Assembly: GCF_032197885.1 (NCBI RefSeq)
Contig: NZ_CP134159.1
Coordinates: forward strand, 186,001 to 250,000
DNA from: Levilactobacillus namurensis
GTDB taxonomy: Bacteria > Bacillota > Bacilli > Lactobacillales > Lactobacillaceae
DNA length: 64,000 bases
Reading direction: 5' to 3'
The notes beneath the pieces are model-generated. The model was given only the letters and a program-made list of their open reading frames with translations, searched no databases and was not told the DNA's origin. This document shows, piece after piece, positions 50,420 through 58,399 of this stretch; positions within the stretch are counted from its first letter, which is position 1, and every line of letters starts with the position of its first letter. A program made the position numbers and the translations under genes.

Positions 50420-51384
50420 TGGGAGACATCCTTTCTGGTTGGAGACTTAAAGCGATTTTTGTAGTGAGCCGTATTCTTAGTGATGGGGACCTCGGGGTCA
50501 AAGTTGCTGCTGTCCAGGAATTTCCGGGTGTACGCACCGCGGAATTCGGAAGGCGTCAAGTTGGTGTGCTGCTTGAAGGTCTTCATGAAGCGCTTTTCGT
50601 CCGTGAAGAAAGCCATGCTGGCAATCTGCTTGATGGGCAAGTTGGTGCGCAACAGGAGCTCCTTGGCCTGGTCGAGCTTACGCTGGTTAATATATTGAAT
50701 CACGGTTTGGCCGGTTTGCTGCTTGAAGATGCGGACCAGGTAGTGCGGGTTTAACGCAAAGGATTCCGCAACGTCGGTCGCCTTCAGGTGGTCGCTTAGG
50801 TTGGCTTGAATCCAGCTTTTGATCCCGTCGATGCGGGCCTCTTCTTCAGAATCCGGTTCGCCGGCAATCGAGAGGTAGTAGTTCTGGGAAAGTTCAATCA
50901 GTAACGTCGTCAGAAGGTAGTCGACGGACATGGTGGTAAAGTAGCGGTTCTTAGCGACGTCGAGAATCTGATTGGCGATGATGAAGACCTTCTCTAGGGT
51001 TGGAATCTTGAACTGTAGCGGCAAGATTGCCTGGTCGCGCTTGAAGAGGGCCTGGATGGCGTGCGAATCGCTCTCGTCTAGGGTGCGGGTTCGCAGACCG
51101 TTGGGCTTGGTGAAGAAGTGAAACCAGAAGTACTGAGTATCTTCCGGTGAGTCTTGGTACCCCTGCAAGTGGTGGTAGGGGGGTAAGGCGAAGACTTCCC
51201 TTTCGCGGACCTGATAATACTGGTCATCGACTTGCAGGTACAGGGTCCCCTTGATCATGATGATAATTTCAAAGTTTCCATCGTGATACATGTGCTTGTG
51301 GCGCCAGTGCTTTCTGGCTGTGAACTTACCAGAAGAGATATGTAGTACGGGTTCACTAATGTCAAAACAAGTGACCGTATTCAA
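50416..51384 (-). CDS. AraC-family regulator of the alpha-galactoside locus
   Basis: 322 aa from a TTG at 51384, 9 bases after GGAGG. Residues about 15-130 form an AraC-type cupin sugar-binding domain (MYHDGNFEIIIMIKGTLYLQV). The C-terminal 100 residues before the tail hold the two helix-turn-helix motifs (LNPHYLVRIFKQQTGQTVIQYI and IKQIASMAFFTDEKRFMKTF). It lies between and divergent from the two alpha-galactosidase units, in the manner of RafR/MsmR activators. Confidence 0.9.
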   Translation of the reverse strand: MNTVTCFDISEPVLHISSGKFTARKHWRHKHMYHDGNFEIIIMIKGTLYLQVDDQYYQVREREVFALPPYHHLQGYQDSPEDTQYFWFHFFTKPNGLRTRTLDESDSHAIQALFKRDQAILPLQFKIPTLEKVFIIANQILDVAKNRYFTTMSVDYLLTTLLIELSQNYYLSIAGEPDSEEEARIDGIKSWIQANLSDHLKATDVAESFALNPHYLVRIFKQQTGQTVIQYINQRKLDQAKELLLRTNLPIKQIASMAFFTDEKRFMKTFKQHTNLTPSEFRGAYTRKFLDSSNFDPEVPITKNTAHYKNRFKSPTRKDVSQ

Positions 51385-51511
51385 CGAAATCGACCTCCAA
51401 TCGGTAGGCAATGTGATTGGTTCTTGAAAGGTGAGAAAAAGACACCAAATCTTACAGTTTTCCGTTACAAAAAGCCACCTTTTCTATACAATACACTATT
51501 TTTTTCGAAAA

Positions 51512-51536
51512 AGAAACCGGTTACAATATTATTGTA
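51512..51536 (+). promoter_or_regulatory. cre-like site and palindrome before the GH36 gene
   Basis: AGAAACCGGTTACA (51512-51525) is cre-like. TACAATATTATTGTA (51522-51536) is a perfect 15-bp odd-centred palindrome beside it, which may be an activator site or contain the -10 region. Both face the GH36 gene. Confidence 0.55.
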
Positions 51537-51615
51537 CGGTGGACCGGGGATGACCGCTAAGGGGACCCGTCACCGAAATCAGTACGAATTTTAGTAATGA
51601 GAAAGGACTGCGCTC

Positions 51616-53718
51616 ATGGATAAATTAATTGTGGCGACACCAGCAGCAAGATTGGGGTTTGAGATTGATCAGAACCAGATTAGATTGACGGTGGTGAATT
51701 CCAACGATTTAAGTACCGCCGATCCAGAATTAAAACAACATTTTCAGTTAGCTGAGGTGCAGGTGACGGGACGAAACTTTCACCACAAAGGGGTCAGCTT
51801 CGTGGATACCAATCCGGGGCGTGATTTAAAGTATCTACGGCACACCATTACGGAGACGCCCAACGGGAAACAAGTCGCCGTGACCCAGATGGATGCGGCG
51901 CAGACCTTGCAGGTAACCAGCTACTACCGGCTATTTAACACGTCGGCCGTGATTCGGAGTTGGACTACGGTTGAAAATATTGGCCAAACGGATCTCGGCC
52001 TGGAATACGTTTCTTCCTTTGCCGTGAGTGGTCTCAATCAATTCCAAGACTTGACGGGGAATTATGCGGAAGATAATCAGTTGTACATACCGCACAACGA
52101 CTGGACGGCGGAAGCCCAGTGGAAATGCCAGACTTTAAAGGACGCGGGCCTAGATTATTGGGTTGACGGGGAAAAGAATCAGGCGTCCACCAAGCGCATC
52201 AACGTCACCAACAACTCGTCATGGTCGTGCTCAGAGTATTCCCCGAATGGGCTGTTGACCAACACCAAGACGCAGCAAACCGCCTTTTGGCAAATTGAAA
52301 ATAACGGCGCTTGGCATTATGAACTGACCGATATTGGCCGGGGCAACTTGTTGGCGTTGCGCTTGTCTGGTCCCGAAGAGTTCGACAACCATTGGTGGAA
52401 GAACCTAGCGCCTAAAGCCACGTTTACCACGGTTCCGGTAGCCTTTGGCCAGCTCATGGGAGATTACGAAGATGCTTTAGACGAACTGACCAAGTATCGC
52501 CGGCTGATTCGGCGAGAAAATGCGGATAACCAGAGCCTGGCGGTGATCTTCAACGATTACATGAACGGGTTGGCGGGTGACCCCACCACCGAGAAGGAAA
52601 TTCCGTTGGTTGACGCGGCCCATCAAGTGGGGTGTGAATACTTCGTGATCGACTGTGGCTGGTACGCCCCCGGCTATTGGTGGGATAGTGTCGGTGAATG
52701 GCAACCATCAGCTGAGCGCTTCCCTGGAGGAATTGAAAAGCTGATTCAGTACATCCGGGATAAGGGGATGACCCCAGGACTGTGGCTAGAATTAGAAGTG
52801 GTTGGCATCAAGTCACCGTTGGCTAAGAAACTGCCAGACGATTGGTTCTTCATGCGCCATGGCCAGCGGGTCATCGATGCGGACCGGTATCACCTGGACT
52901 TTACGAATCCGGCCGTTCGCGAGTTTGCCGACGGCGTCATCGCCCGGTTAGTGGAACAGTACGGTGTTGGGTACATTAAGATGGACTACAACATCACCAC
53001 GGGAATCGGGACGGACCGGCATGCCGATAGCGCGGGTGATGGCTTGCTCCAACATAACCGTGCCTACTTGAAGTGGCTGGACGCCATCTTCGCGAAGTAT
53101 CCGGACCTGGTGATTGAAAACTGCGGAAGCGGTGGGATGCGTCACGATTATGCCATGCTGCAACGGCACAGCATTCAGTCCATGACGGACCAGACCGACT
53201 ACGTCCGCAACGGGAACATTGCCGCGGTAGGCGCCTCAGTAGTTGCGCCCGAACAATGTGCCATCTGGTCGTATCCACTGCAGGACGGGGATGACGAAGA
53301 GGTCATCTTCAACATGGTCAACGCGATGCTTCTGCGGATTCACCAGAGTGGTTACCTGAATAAGGTCAAAGGGCACCGGCTAGAACTGGTGGCGGAAGGT
53401 ATTCAAGCCTACAAGACCTATCGTCACGCGATCCCGGAAGGCCTGCCAATCTGGCCAGAGGGGTTAGCGCAACTAGATGATGAATGGTACAGTTACGGGT
53501 TCCGGAATGGTCAGGACATTTACTTAGCCGTTTGGCATGGTGGGGGTCCGCAACGAGATCACCAAGTATCCTTGCAGAAGTACGGGCAAGTTGCGGACGT
53601 TACCCAGGTCTACCCGCAGCAGGACACCAATAGTCGTTACACGGCGGTGGATAGCACCTTAAACGTTCACTTTGATCGAGAAAAGATGGCCCGACTTTAC
53701 CATATTAAGTTGGCGTAA
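51616..53718 (+). CDS. Alpha-galactosidase, GH36 family
   Basis: 700 aa, usual for the tetrameric cytoplasmic GH36 enzymes of lactobacilli. Asp457 in YIKMDYN is the nucleophile and Asp525 in SMTDQTDY the acid/base; ENCGSGGMRHD and WLELEVVGI line the active site. No signal peptide. It hydrolyses melibiose, raffinose and stachyose after uptake. Its own cre-bearing promoter suggests sugar and catabolite control together with the GH27 operon across the shared AraC gene. Confidence 0.95.
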   Translation: MDKLIVATPAARLGFEIDQNQIRLTVVNSNDLSTADPELKQHFQLAEVQVTGRNFHHKGVSFVDTNPGRDLKYLRHTITETPNGKQVAVTQMDAAQTLQVTSYYRLFNTSAVIRSWTTVENIGQTDLGLEYVSSFAVSGLNQFQDLTGNYAEDNQLYIPHNDWTAEAQWKCQTLKDAGLDYWVDGEKNQASTKRINVTNNSSWSCSEYSPNGLLTNTKTQQTAFWQIENNGAWHYELTDIGRGNLLALRLSGPEEFDNHWWKNLAPKATFTTVPVAFGQLMGDYEDALDELTKYRRLIRRENADNQSLAVIFNDYMNGLAGDPTTEKEIPLVDAAHQVGCEYFVIDCGWYAPGYWWDSVGEWQPSAERFPGGIEKLIQYIRDKGMTPGLWLELEVVGIKSPLAKKLPDDWFFMRHGQRVIDADRYHLDFTNPAVREFADGVIARLVEQYGVGYIKMDYNITTGIGTDRHADSAGDGLLQHNRAYLKWLDAIFAKYPDLVIENCGSGGMRHDYAMLQRHSIQSMTDQTDYVRNGNIAAVGASVVAPEQCAIWSYPLQDGDDEEVIFNMVNAMLLRIHQSGYLNKVKGHRLELVAEGIQAYKTYRHAIPEGLPIWPEGLAQLDDEWYSYGFRNGQDIYLAVWHGGGPQRDHQVSLQKYGQVADVTQVYPQQDTNSRYTAVDSTLNVHFDREKMARLYHIKLA

Positions 53719-53776
53719 ATTGAATTTGGATTAATTAGTAAAAAAAGCGTTGGTAACGGGATAATCATTTTCGTCA

Positions 53777-53818
53777 GCCTTACCGGGTGGTCAGACAGGG
53801 CTAGACACCCGGTAAGGC
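53777..53818. repeat. Collapsed copy (D) of the structured repeat
   Basis: GCCTTACCGGGTG (53777-53789) pairs perfectly with CACCCGGTAAGGC (53806-53818) around TCAGACAGGGCTAGA. The CCGGTAAGGC end and the CAGACAGGGCT piece are both parts of the 157-160 bp repeat; the interior is missing. Confidence 0.6.
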
Positions 53819-53886
53819 GATTAATCCGTCACACCCCCATTGGTCATCGCCTCAACTCGGTGGCCAATGGAACACTTCTTAGACTT

Positions 53887-53924
53887 AAAACGGCGCCGGG
53901 AAAACATCCCAGGCGCCGTTTTTT
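53887..53924 (+). terminator. Rho-independent terminator
   Basis: AAAACGGCGCC.GGGA pairs with TCCC.GGCGCCGTTTT, followed by T residues. Confidence 0.85.
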
Positions 53925-53953
53925 GCGTCGTTGTTGCCACTCTGCCCAAAATT

Positions 53954-53986
53954 AAAGCCCCACTTCCGGTCTGGAAGTGGGGCTTT
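53954..53986 (-). terminator. Terminator after dps
   Basis: AAAGCCCCACTTCC pairs with GGAAGTGGGGCTTT around a 5-base loop, just downstream of dps on the minus strand. Confidence 0.82.
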
Positions 53987-54009
53987 GCTAGCTCGCAGTC
54001 TAGTGAGAA

Positions 54010-54567
54010 TTAGTCTTCGTCATCGTCGTCATCATCGTCTTCATCCAGGCCGTCGCGGGCATCGTTGCCTAAGAGGGCTTGGAGCTCCCGGATGATGTGG
54101 TTATTGGTCCCCCGCAAGTCGGCTAAGAAGGCTGCAAGCGCTGGCCGTTCCTCTTTTTCGGCTAACTTGATGGCCCGGTCGATGAAGAGGTTGTGGGTGT
54201 CGGCGTCGTGGACCAGTTCGTTAACTTGGTCTTCAGCACTGTAGTACTTCTTGTCGCCGCCTTCTTGGAGCATGTTGTACTCGTGGTACTCCTGGGTGGT
54301 GGTCGAGACGATTTCACCCTCATCGAGTAACAGTTCGCCTAAGGCGTCGAATTGACGCCGGTAAGTGGCGATGTACTCGGTCAGCAGTTGCCGAACGCTT
54401 AGGGCTAACGGCCCCTTAACGGACCAGCGAACTTGGTGGAACTTCACGATGGAGATGTGTAAGTTAGCCAGGATGTGGTTGGTCATGGCCCCAGCAGTTG
54501 GGACGTGGTGGTCGTGTTCAGTTTTGGCTTGTTCAGCAGCGTAGCGGTCTTCAATAGTAGTGGTCAT
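54010..54567 (-). CDS. dps: Dps-family ferritin-like protein
   Basis: 185 aa. The four-helix ferritin-like domain contains the Dps ferroxidase residues His and Asp/Glu in LHISIVKFHQVRWSVKG and FDALGELLLDEGEI. The C-terminus is a run of acidic residues (DEDDDDDDDED), unlike the short tails of typical Dps. Dps mini-ferritins oxidise Fe2+ with peroxide and store the iron, protecting DNA. It follows the HMA gene by 31 bp in one operon under an FNR/CRP-like box. Confidence 0.88.
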   Translation of the reverse strand: MTTTIEDRYAAEQAKTEHDHHVPTAGAMTNHILANLHISIVKFHQVRWSVKGPLALSVRQLLTEYIATYRRQFDALGELLLDEGEIVSTTTQEYHEYNMLQEGGDKKYYSAEDQVNELVHDADTHNLFIDRAIKLAEKEERPALAAFLADLRGTNNHIIRELQALLGNDARDGLDEDDDDDDDED

Positions 54568-54598
54568 TGGGAGATAACTTCCTTTCGTTTTGGCGAGA

Positions 54599-54826
54599 TT
54601 AGAGGGCTTTTACTTTAGAACTCTTGACGGTGTAGCCTAAGTCGGTGACCAAGTTAGCCAGGTCGTCGGCGTTAGTTTCACTGTCGTCGAATTCAGCTTT
54701 GATTTTGCTGGCGTTAAACAGGACTTTGACGTTCTTCACGCCATCGTGCTTACCTAAGGCACCTTCGATCTTAGTCATGCAAGATGGGCAAGTCAGGTCT
54801 CCTAATTTCATGGTTACTTTATTCAT
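54599..54826 (-). CDS. HMA-domain metal-binding protein
   Basis: 75 aa, a single heavy-metal-associated domain with the metal-binding CPSC motif (residues 14-17, LTCPSCMTKIEGAL) and the ferredoxin-like VKNVKVLFNASKIKAEF strand pattern. It could carry metal to the P-type ATPase at 44502-46403, which lacks such a domain and shares the same upstream box type. First gene of the HMA-dps operon. Confidence 0.9.
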   Translation of the reverse strand: MNKVTMKLGDLTCPSCMTKIEGALGKHDGVKNVKVLFNASKIKAEFDDSETNADDLANLVTDLGYTVKSSKVKAL

Positions 54827-54884
54827 AATGAATTCCTCCTGTCTTGATTACATAAGTTAGTATACGGTCGGCTGACCAGAAAAT

Positions 54885-54902
54885 ACTTGACTTAAATCAA
54901 GT
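54885..54902 (-). promoter_or_regulatory. FNR/CRP-like box before the HMA-dps operon
   Basis: ACTTGACTTAAATCAAGT is an inverted repeat of the same type as the boxes at 46505 and 46606, about 60 bp before the HMA start. Confidence 0.65.
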
Positions 54903-55057
54903 TGTCGAAAAAAGTTGCTTTTTTGCGCGATTAATTTTAAAAAGCGGAAAATTCACCGGCTGATTAGTTTGGGAATGGCGCCGAGTAGGTGTTTCGCTTT
55001 CCCGGTAATTATGCGACAATAAAGCCAATTAGATGAAAGAATAAGTGAGGGAACAAC

Positions 55058-56230
55058 ATGTTTAAAACCAAGCAAGAAGTGAGTCTCTTTGGGATTCTTG
55101 CCGCGACCTTACTCCTGAACGCTGCGGCGGCGTGTATGTGGCCCTTGACCACGGTGTATATGCATAATCAACTCCACCAAACGCTGGCCTTAGCGGGAGT
55201 CGCGCTCCTGGGAATGTCCCTGTGTATGATTCTAGGCAACTGGCTGGGGGGCTGGTTGTTCGATAACTGGTCACCGTTTAAGTCCGGCTTGTTGGGGACG
55301 GTCTGTTCGTTGGTGCCGATGGTCACGCTGATCTTCTTCCACGGGTGGCCGATCTTCGGCATCCTGTTGCTGTTCATTGGCTTGGGCGACGGAATCGTGA
55401 TGACCGTGGTCAACTCGTATGCGGCCAACGTCAAAACGATTGCCAGCCGGAAAGTGTTTAACTACCTCTATATTGGGATGAACTTGGGGGTCGTGATTGG
55501 GACCCTGATGGTGGGGTACCTGATGGACCACGGGGTCGTCTTGGTCTTCTCGGTCGCGGCTGTCTTCTACCTGATTCAACTGGTGATCTTGCTGGCGGAC
55601 TTCCGGGTCAACCTAGTCACCGAAAAGGCTGAACGGGTAGCGGGGCCGGCCAAACCCGCCCATCTCCGGTTGATTTGGCTGATTGCGTTGATGGTCTTCT
55701 GCCTGTACCTGAGTTACTCGTTGTGGGAGAGTGTCATCTCGGTCCACATGACCGACCTAGGGATTTCTTTTGAGAAGTACAGTCTGTTATGGACGTTAAA
55801 CGGTTTGATGATCGTCTTCGGCCAACCCCTGGTCAACCGCCTGGGTGCGAATTTAAAACTCAGTACCCAGATTTTCACGGGAACGTTGATCTTTGTCCTG
55901 TCCTTCTTAATCCTGGTGTTTGCGAAGAGTTACGCGACGTTCGTGGTGACCATGATTATCCTGACGGTGGGAGAAATGACTGGGTTCCCGGGGATGCCGG
56001 CCTGGATCGACAGTCTGGCGGGGAACAATGATAAGGGGAAGTACCAAGGCCTCTACAACATGGCGATTTCCTTCGGTCGGGCCGTGGGACCCCTCTACGG
56101 TGGCCTGTTGATCGAGTATGGCAGTTATCAATCGCTGTTCTGGTCGGTCACGGCTATCATGTTGCTGTCCTTAGCCGCCGTGATGGTGCACAACCGGCAG
56201 ATTCGCCACCGCCGGATCAAGCAAGACTAA
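55058..56230 (+). CDS. MFS transporter, paralogue of the 18-kb gene
   Basis: 390 aa, about 12 spans. It shares with the protein at 18091-19305 the MWPLTT.Y.HN.LH segment near residue 28, the LGNWLGGWLFD loop (position of the MFS loop 2-3 motif) and GKYQGLYN near residue 330. Substrate unknown; an exporter is likely. GAGGGA precedes the ATG and a terminator follows the stop. Confidence 0.82.
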   Translation: MFKTKQEVSLFGILAATLLLNAAAACMWPLTTVYMHNQLHQTLALAGVALLGMSLCMILGNWLGGWLFDNWSPFKSGLLGTVCSLVPMVTLIFFHGWPIFGILLLFIGLGDGIVMTVVNSYAANVKTIASRKVFNYLYIGMNLGVVIGTLMVGYLMDHGVVLVFSVAAVFYLIQLVILLADFRVNLVTEKAERVAGPAKPAHLRLIWLIALMVFCLYLSYSLWESVISVHMTDLGISFEKYSLLWTLNGLMIVFGQPLVNRLGANLKLSTQIFTGTLIFVLSFLILVFAKSYATFVVTMIILTVGEMTGFPGMPAWIDSLAGNNDKGKYQGLYNMAISFGRAVGPLYGGLLIEYGSYQSLFWSVTAIMLLSLAAVMVHNRQIRHRRIKQD

Positions 56231-56273
56231 GGATAATGATAATAAAACTGGCTGCTTAATTGGATGCTGGTCT

Positions 56274-56316
56274 AAAAAAATAGAGCCGGAGATGAAGTTC
56301 TCCGGCTCTATTTTTT
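56274..56316 (+). terminator. Rho-independent terminator
   Basis: AAAAATAGAGCCGGAGA pairs with TCTCCGGCTCTATTTTT around a short loop. Confidence 0.92.
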
Positions 56317-56359
56317 GGCGTTCTAAACGTACGATCAAAGACAAATTGTGGTCATCCCC

Positions 56360-56519
56360 CGCCTTACCGGTTGGGCCTGAAGAGGCTGGAACGTAGTGGG
56401 CACGACTTGGCGCCCTGAAAGTCCCAGGTCTCCAAGCTCGGCCTTTGGGTAATCCGGGAAGGAACCCCGAATAACCCAGACGACACTACTGAGCCTCTTC
56501 AGGCCCAACCTCACGGCTA
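56360..56519 (-). repeat. Structured intergenic repeat, copy C
   Basis: Read on the minus strand, this has the same layout as copies A and B. The 19-bp outer stem is perfect (56369-56387 with 56492-56510) but of unrelated sequence. The inner stem is GTAGTG/CACTAC (56393-56398 with 56484-56489). The junction segments GGCTCAG, GTGCCCAC, CGTTCCAGCC and CGGTAAGGCG are conserved. The first inner hairpin also has a new sequence (TGGGTTATTCGGG with CCCGGATTACCCA). Confidence 0.8.
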
Positions 56520-56693
56520 AATTGAGTGTCCTCAAAACAGTGTTTCCTGATGCTTGACGATTTTATTCACGCAAACGGCCACTGGACCTTATCCCGTTTA
56601 GGATGAGGCTGTTTACTGATTATAATCGTCAGCAATACACTTGGGGACCGCGGTCTGTTGGCGAATCATGTTCTGCTATGGGTTTACACGACT

Positions 56694-56851
56694 GTAAGCC
56701 GGGAGGACGGCCAGACAAGGCTCAGCCGTGAGATTTTCCTTGGTGAGCGTTCTTCAGCTCGCCTAGGAAAAGGCCAAACTTGAAGACCTGCGCTTGGGGC
56801 TTCAAGTTGTGCCCACGGCGTTCCAGCCTTGTCTGGCCGCCCGGTAAGGCG
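56694..56851 (+). repeat. Structured intergenic repeat, copy B
   Basis: Close to copy A. Outer stem 56705-56722 with 56825-56842 (17 of 18 pairs), inner stem GCCGTG/CACGGC (56725-56730 with 56814-56819), hairpins 56734-56771 and 56777-56808. Relative to A, paired positions change together (CAGGGCT/AGCCCTG to CAAGGCT/AGCCTTG; GGAG/CTCC to GAAG/CTTC). It ends 10 bp before the nitroreductase stop. The space between copies C and B (56520-56693) shows no gene. Confidence 0.82.
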
Positions 56852-56860
56852 GATGACCAT

Positions 56861-57610
56861 TTACCCCTGAAGCCAGCCCTGCTGTTGCAACCCGGTCAGG
56901 ATGCCAGCTCGTTGCTGGGGGTCGCGGCTGAGTTCGGTCGCGATGTGGTGACTGAACGTTTCTTCCCGTTGGTTGGTGGTCCGTTGCTGGTAGTAGACCT
57001 TGATCAGTTGGTTATAGGCGACCAACGACGGATCCGTGGGTGTGATGGCCTGGTAGCCGTTGGTGAAGTGCACCAGGTCTTGGGGGAGCCGCGGCTTGTG
57101 TTCCGGCTGTTCAGCGGGGTGTCCGATTGCCAGCCCCAGTACCGGGAAGGTCAACTCGGGCAGGTCGAGTAAGTCAATTAGGCGGGGAACGTCGTTTAAG
57201 ATACTCCCCATGATGGTGCTGCCGAGCCCCAGACTTTCACCCGCGGTGACCACGGTCTGGGTCATGATGGTCGCGTCGAAGATCCCCGCGAGGAGTTTGT
57301 CCAGACTATGCAGGTTAGCGGTTGTGGTGGCGTTCTGGGGTGCCAGTTGTTGGTTCCGGTACTGGTCCGCCACGAAGACGAAGTAGTGGCCGGCCCGCTC
57401 GAGCCAGTGGTGGCCGGTGATGTCGCCGAGGGTGGCCAGCTTGGCGGGGTCGGTAACGCTAATGATGCTGGCCTGTTGGGAAAAGGTGCTGGTGGCCGCG
57501 TGTTGGGCGGCGTCGACTAGGGTGTGGATTTCCGTATCCGTGAGTTTTTCGGGTGTAAATTGACGGATGCTGCGGTGAGCCATTAGGGTGTCTAAAGTGG
57601 GATTAGTCAT
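56861..57610 (-). CDS. Nitroreductase-family NAD(P)H:FMN oxidoreductase
   Basis: 249 aa from the ATG at 57610 (GGAGG upstream). MAHRSIRQFTPEKLTD near the start and GLGSTIMGSILNDVPRLIDLL near residue 125 fit the NfsA/Frp branch, with FMN-binding Arg and Ser residues in the HRSIR motif. It reduces nitro compounds, quinones or flavins. The start lies 8 bp inside the flavodoxin-like gene, so the two are coupled and may exchange FMN electrons. Confidence 0.88.
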   Translation of the reverse strand: MTNPTLDTLMAHRSIRQFTPEKLTDTEIHTLVDAAQHAATSTFSQQASIISVTDPAKLATLGDITGHHWLERAGHYFVFVADQYRNQQLAPQNATTTANLHSLDKLLAGIFDATIMTQTVVTAGESLGLGSTIMGSILNDVPRLIDLLDLPELTFPVLGLAIGHPAEQPEHKPRLPQDLVHFTNGYQAITPTDPSLVAYNQLIKVYYQQRTTNQREETFSHHIATELSRDPQQRAGILTGLQQQGWLQG

Positions 57611-58064
57611 GTTGGGCCTCCTTGAGTCGCTTGACCATGGCCTGGTAGACCCGTTGTTCATCGGCGGGGACTCCCCGGAGTTCGTAGTTGGCGATAAAGG
57701 GCGCGTTGAACTTCTGGGCGTAGCGTTTGGCGGTCAGGCAGTACTGTTCGTTAAAGTTTCGGTTGCCGCTGCCGACCACGCCCAGCAGGTAGCGAGCGTT
57801 GTTGCCGTACGCGATGTATTCGCCCAAGACGTTGGTCATCAGTTCCTTAACGCCGTTGTCGATGCCGTTGCCGCCATTCAGGTAGGTCGGCACGAAGCAG
57901 AAGTACGGGCTGGTCTCGGCCGCCAGATCGGTGGCGTCACTGATTTCGGTGGCCGTGATGGTCGGCAGGCTCGGGTCGGTCGCGTGTTGGGCCGCCGCGT
58001 AGTCGGTGAGGTGTTCGATGAAGTTCCGGGTATTCCCTTCGATTGAGATGTATAAGATCCGCAT
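57603..58064 (-). CDS. NrdI-like flavodoxin
   Basis: 153 aa from the ATG at 58064 (GGAGGA upstream). The phosphate-binding ISIEGNTRNFIEHL loop, VPTYLNGGNG and GVVGSGNRNFNEQYC segments match NrdI, the flavoprotein that supplies oxidant to class Ib ribonucleotide reductase. No nrdE, nrdF or nrdH is nearby. The gene is paired with a nitroreductase, so it may be a NrdI paralogue with a different partner. Confidence 0.82.
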   Translation of the reverse strand: MRILYISIEGNTRNFIEHLTDYAAAQHATDPSLPTITATEISDATDLAAETSPYFCFVPTYLNGGNGIDNGVKELMTNVLGEYIAYGNNARYLLGVVGSGNRNFNEQYCLTAKRYAQKFNAPFIANYELRGVPADEQRVYQAMVKRLKEAQHD

Positions 58065-58138
58065 ACTGATTCCTCCGGTTTTAGATAGGTTGCTTCTAGT
58101 GTACACGGATTGGCGGAAAAATGTTGTGCGAAAACGTC

Positions 58139-58353
58139 TTGCGCAATTCTTGGACCTGTGCTAATCTAGGCGTAATCTAAGAAAGAACGAGGTATTTCAG
58201 CCAATGCGTAACTAAGCGAATCCATTGTTAAACACACTTATCCTGATTTCAGGGGTGGAGTGTGTCGACTCTGGGAATTGCTGGTTACGCTGACTGAGTT
58301 GCCAAGGCAACCGGTGGGCGCGATTTTCGTGAGGAAAATGCGACCACTTTTTT
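58139..58353 (+). promoter_or_regulatory. Promoter and transcription attenuator of the ABC-F gene
   Basis: TTGCGC (58139-58144), a 17-bp spacer and TAATCT (58162-58167) form the promoter. The leader holds a three-codon ORF (58204), an ACACACT/AGTGTGT hairpin, a GTTGCC/GGCAAC hairpin (58298-58311) and a rho-independent terminator (58314-58347 plus six T). The terminator lies 46 bp before the gene. This layout matches ribosome-mediated attenuation known for other antibiotic-resistance ABC-F genes. Confidence 0.72.
58204..58215 (+). CDS. Three-codon upstream ORF (leader peptide Met-Arg-Asn)
   Basis: ATG CGT AAC TAA, 11 bases after GAGG. It starts about 30 nt from the predicted transcript start and precedes the hairpins of the attenuator. 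A drug-stalled ribosome here could change the leader fold. Its function is inferred from position only. Confidence 0.45.
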   Translation: MRN

Positions 58354-58399
58354 AGTGTCCAACCAACGATTCCTGCGCTTTTTTAAGGGGGACGTTACC

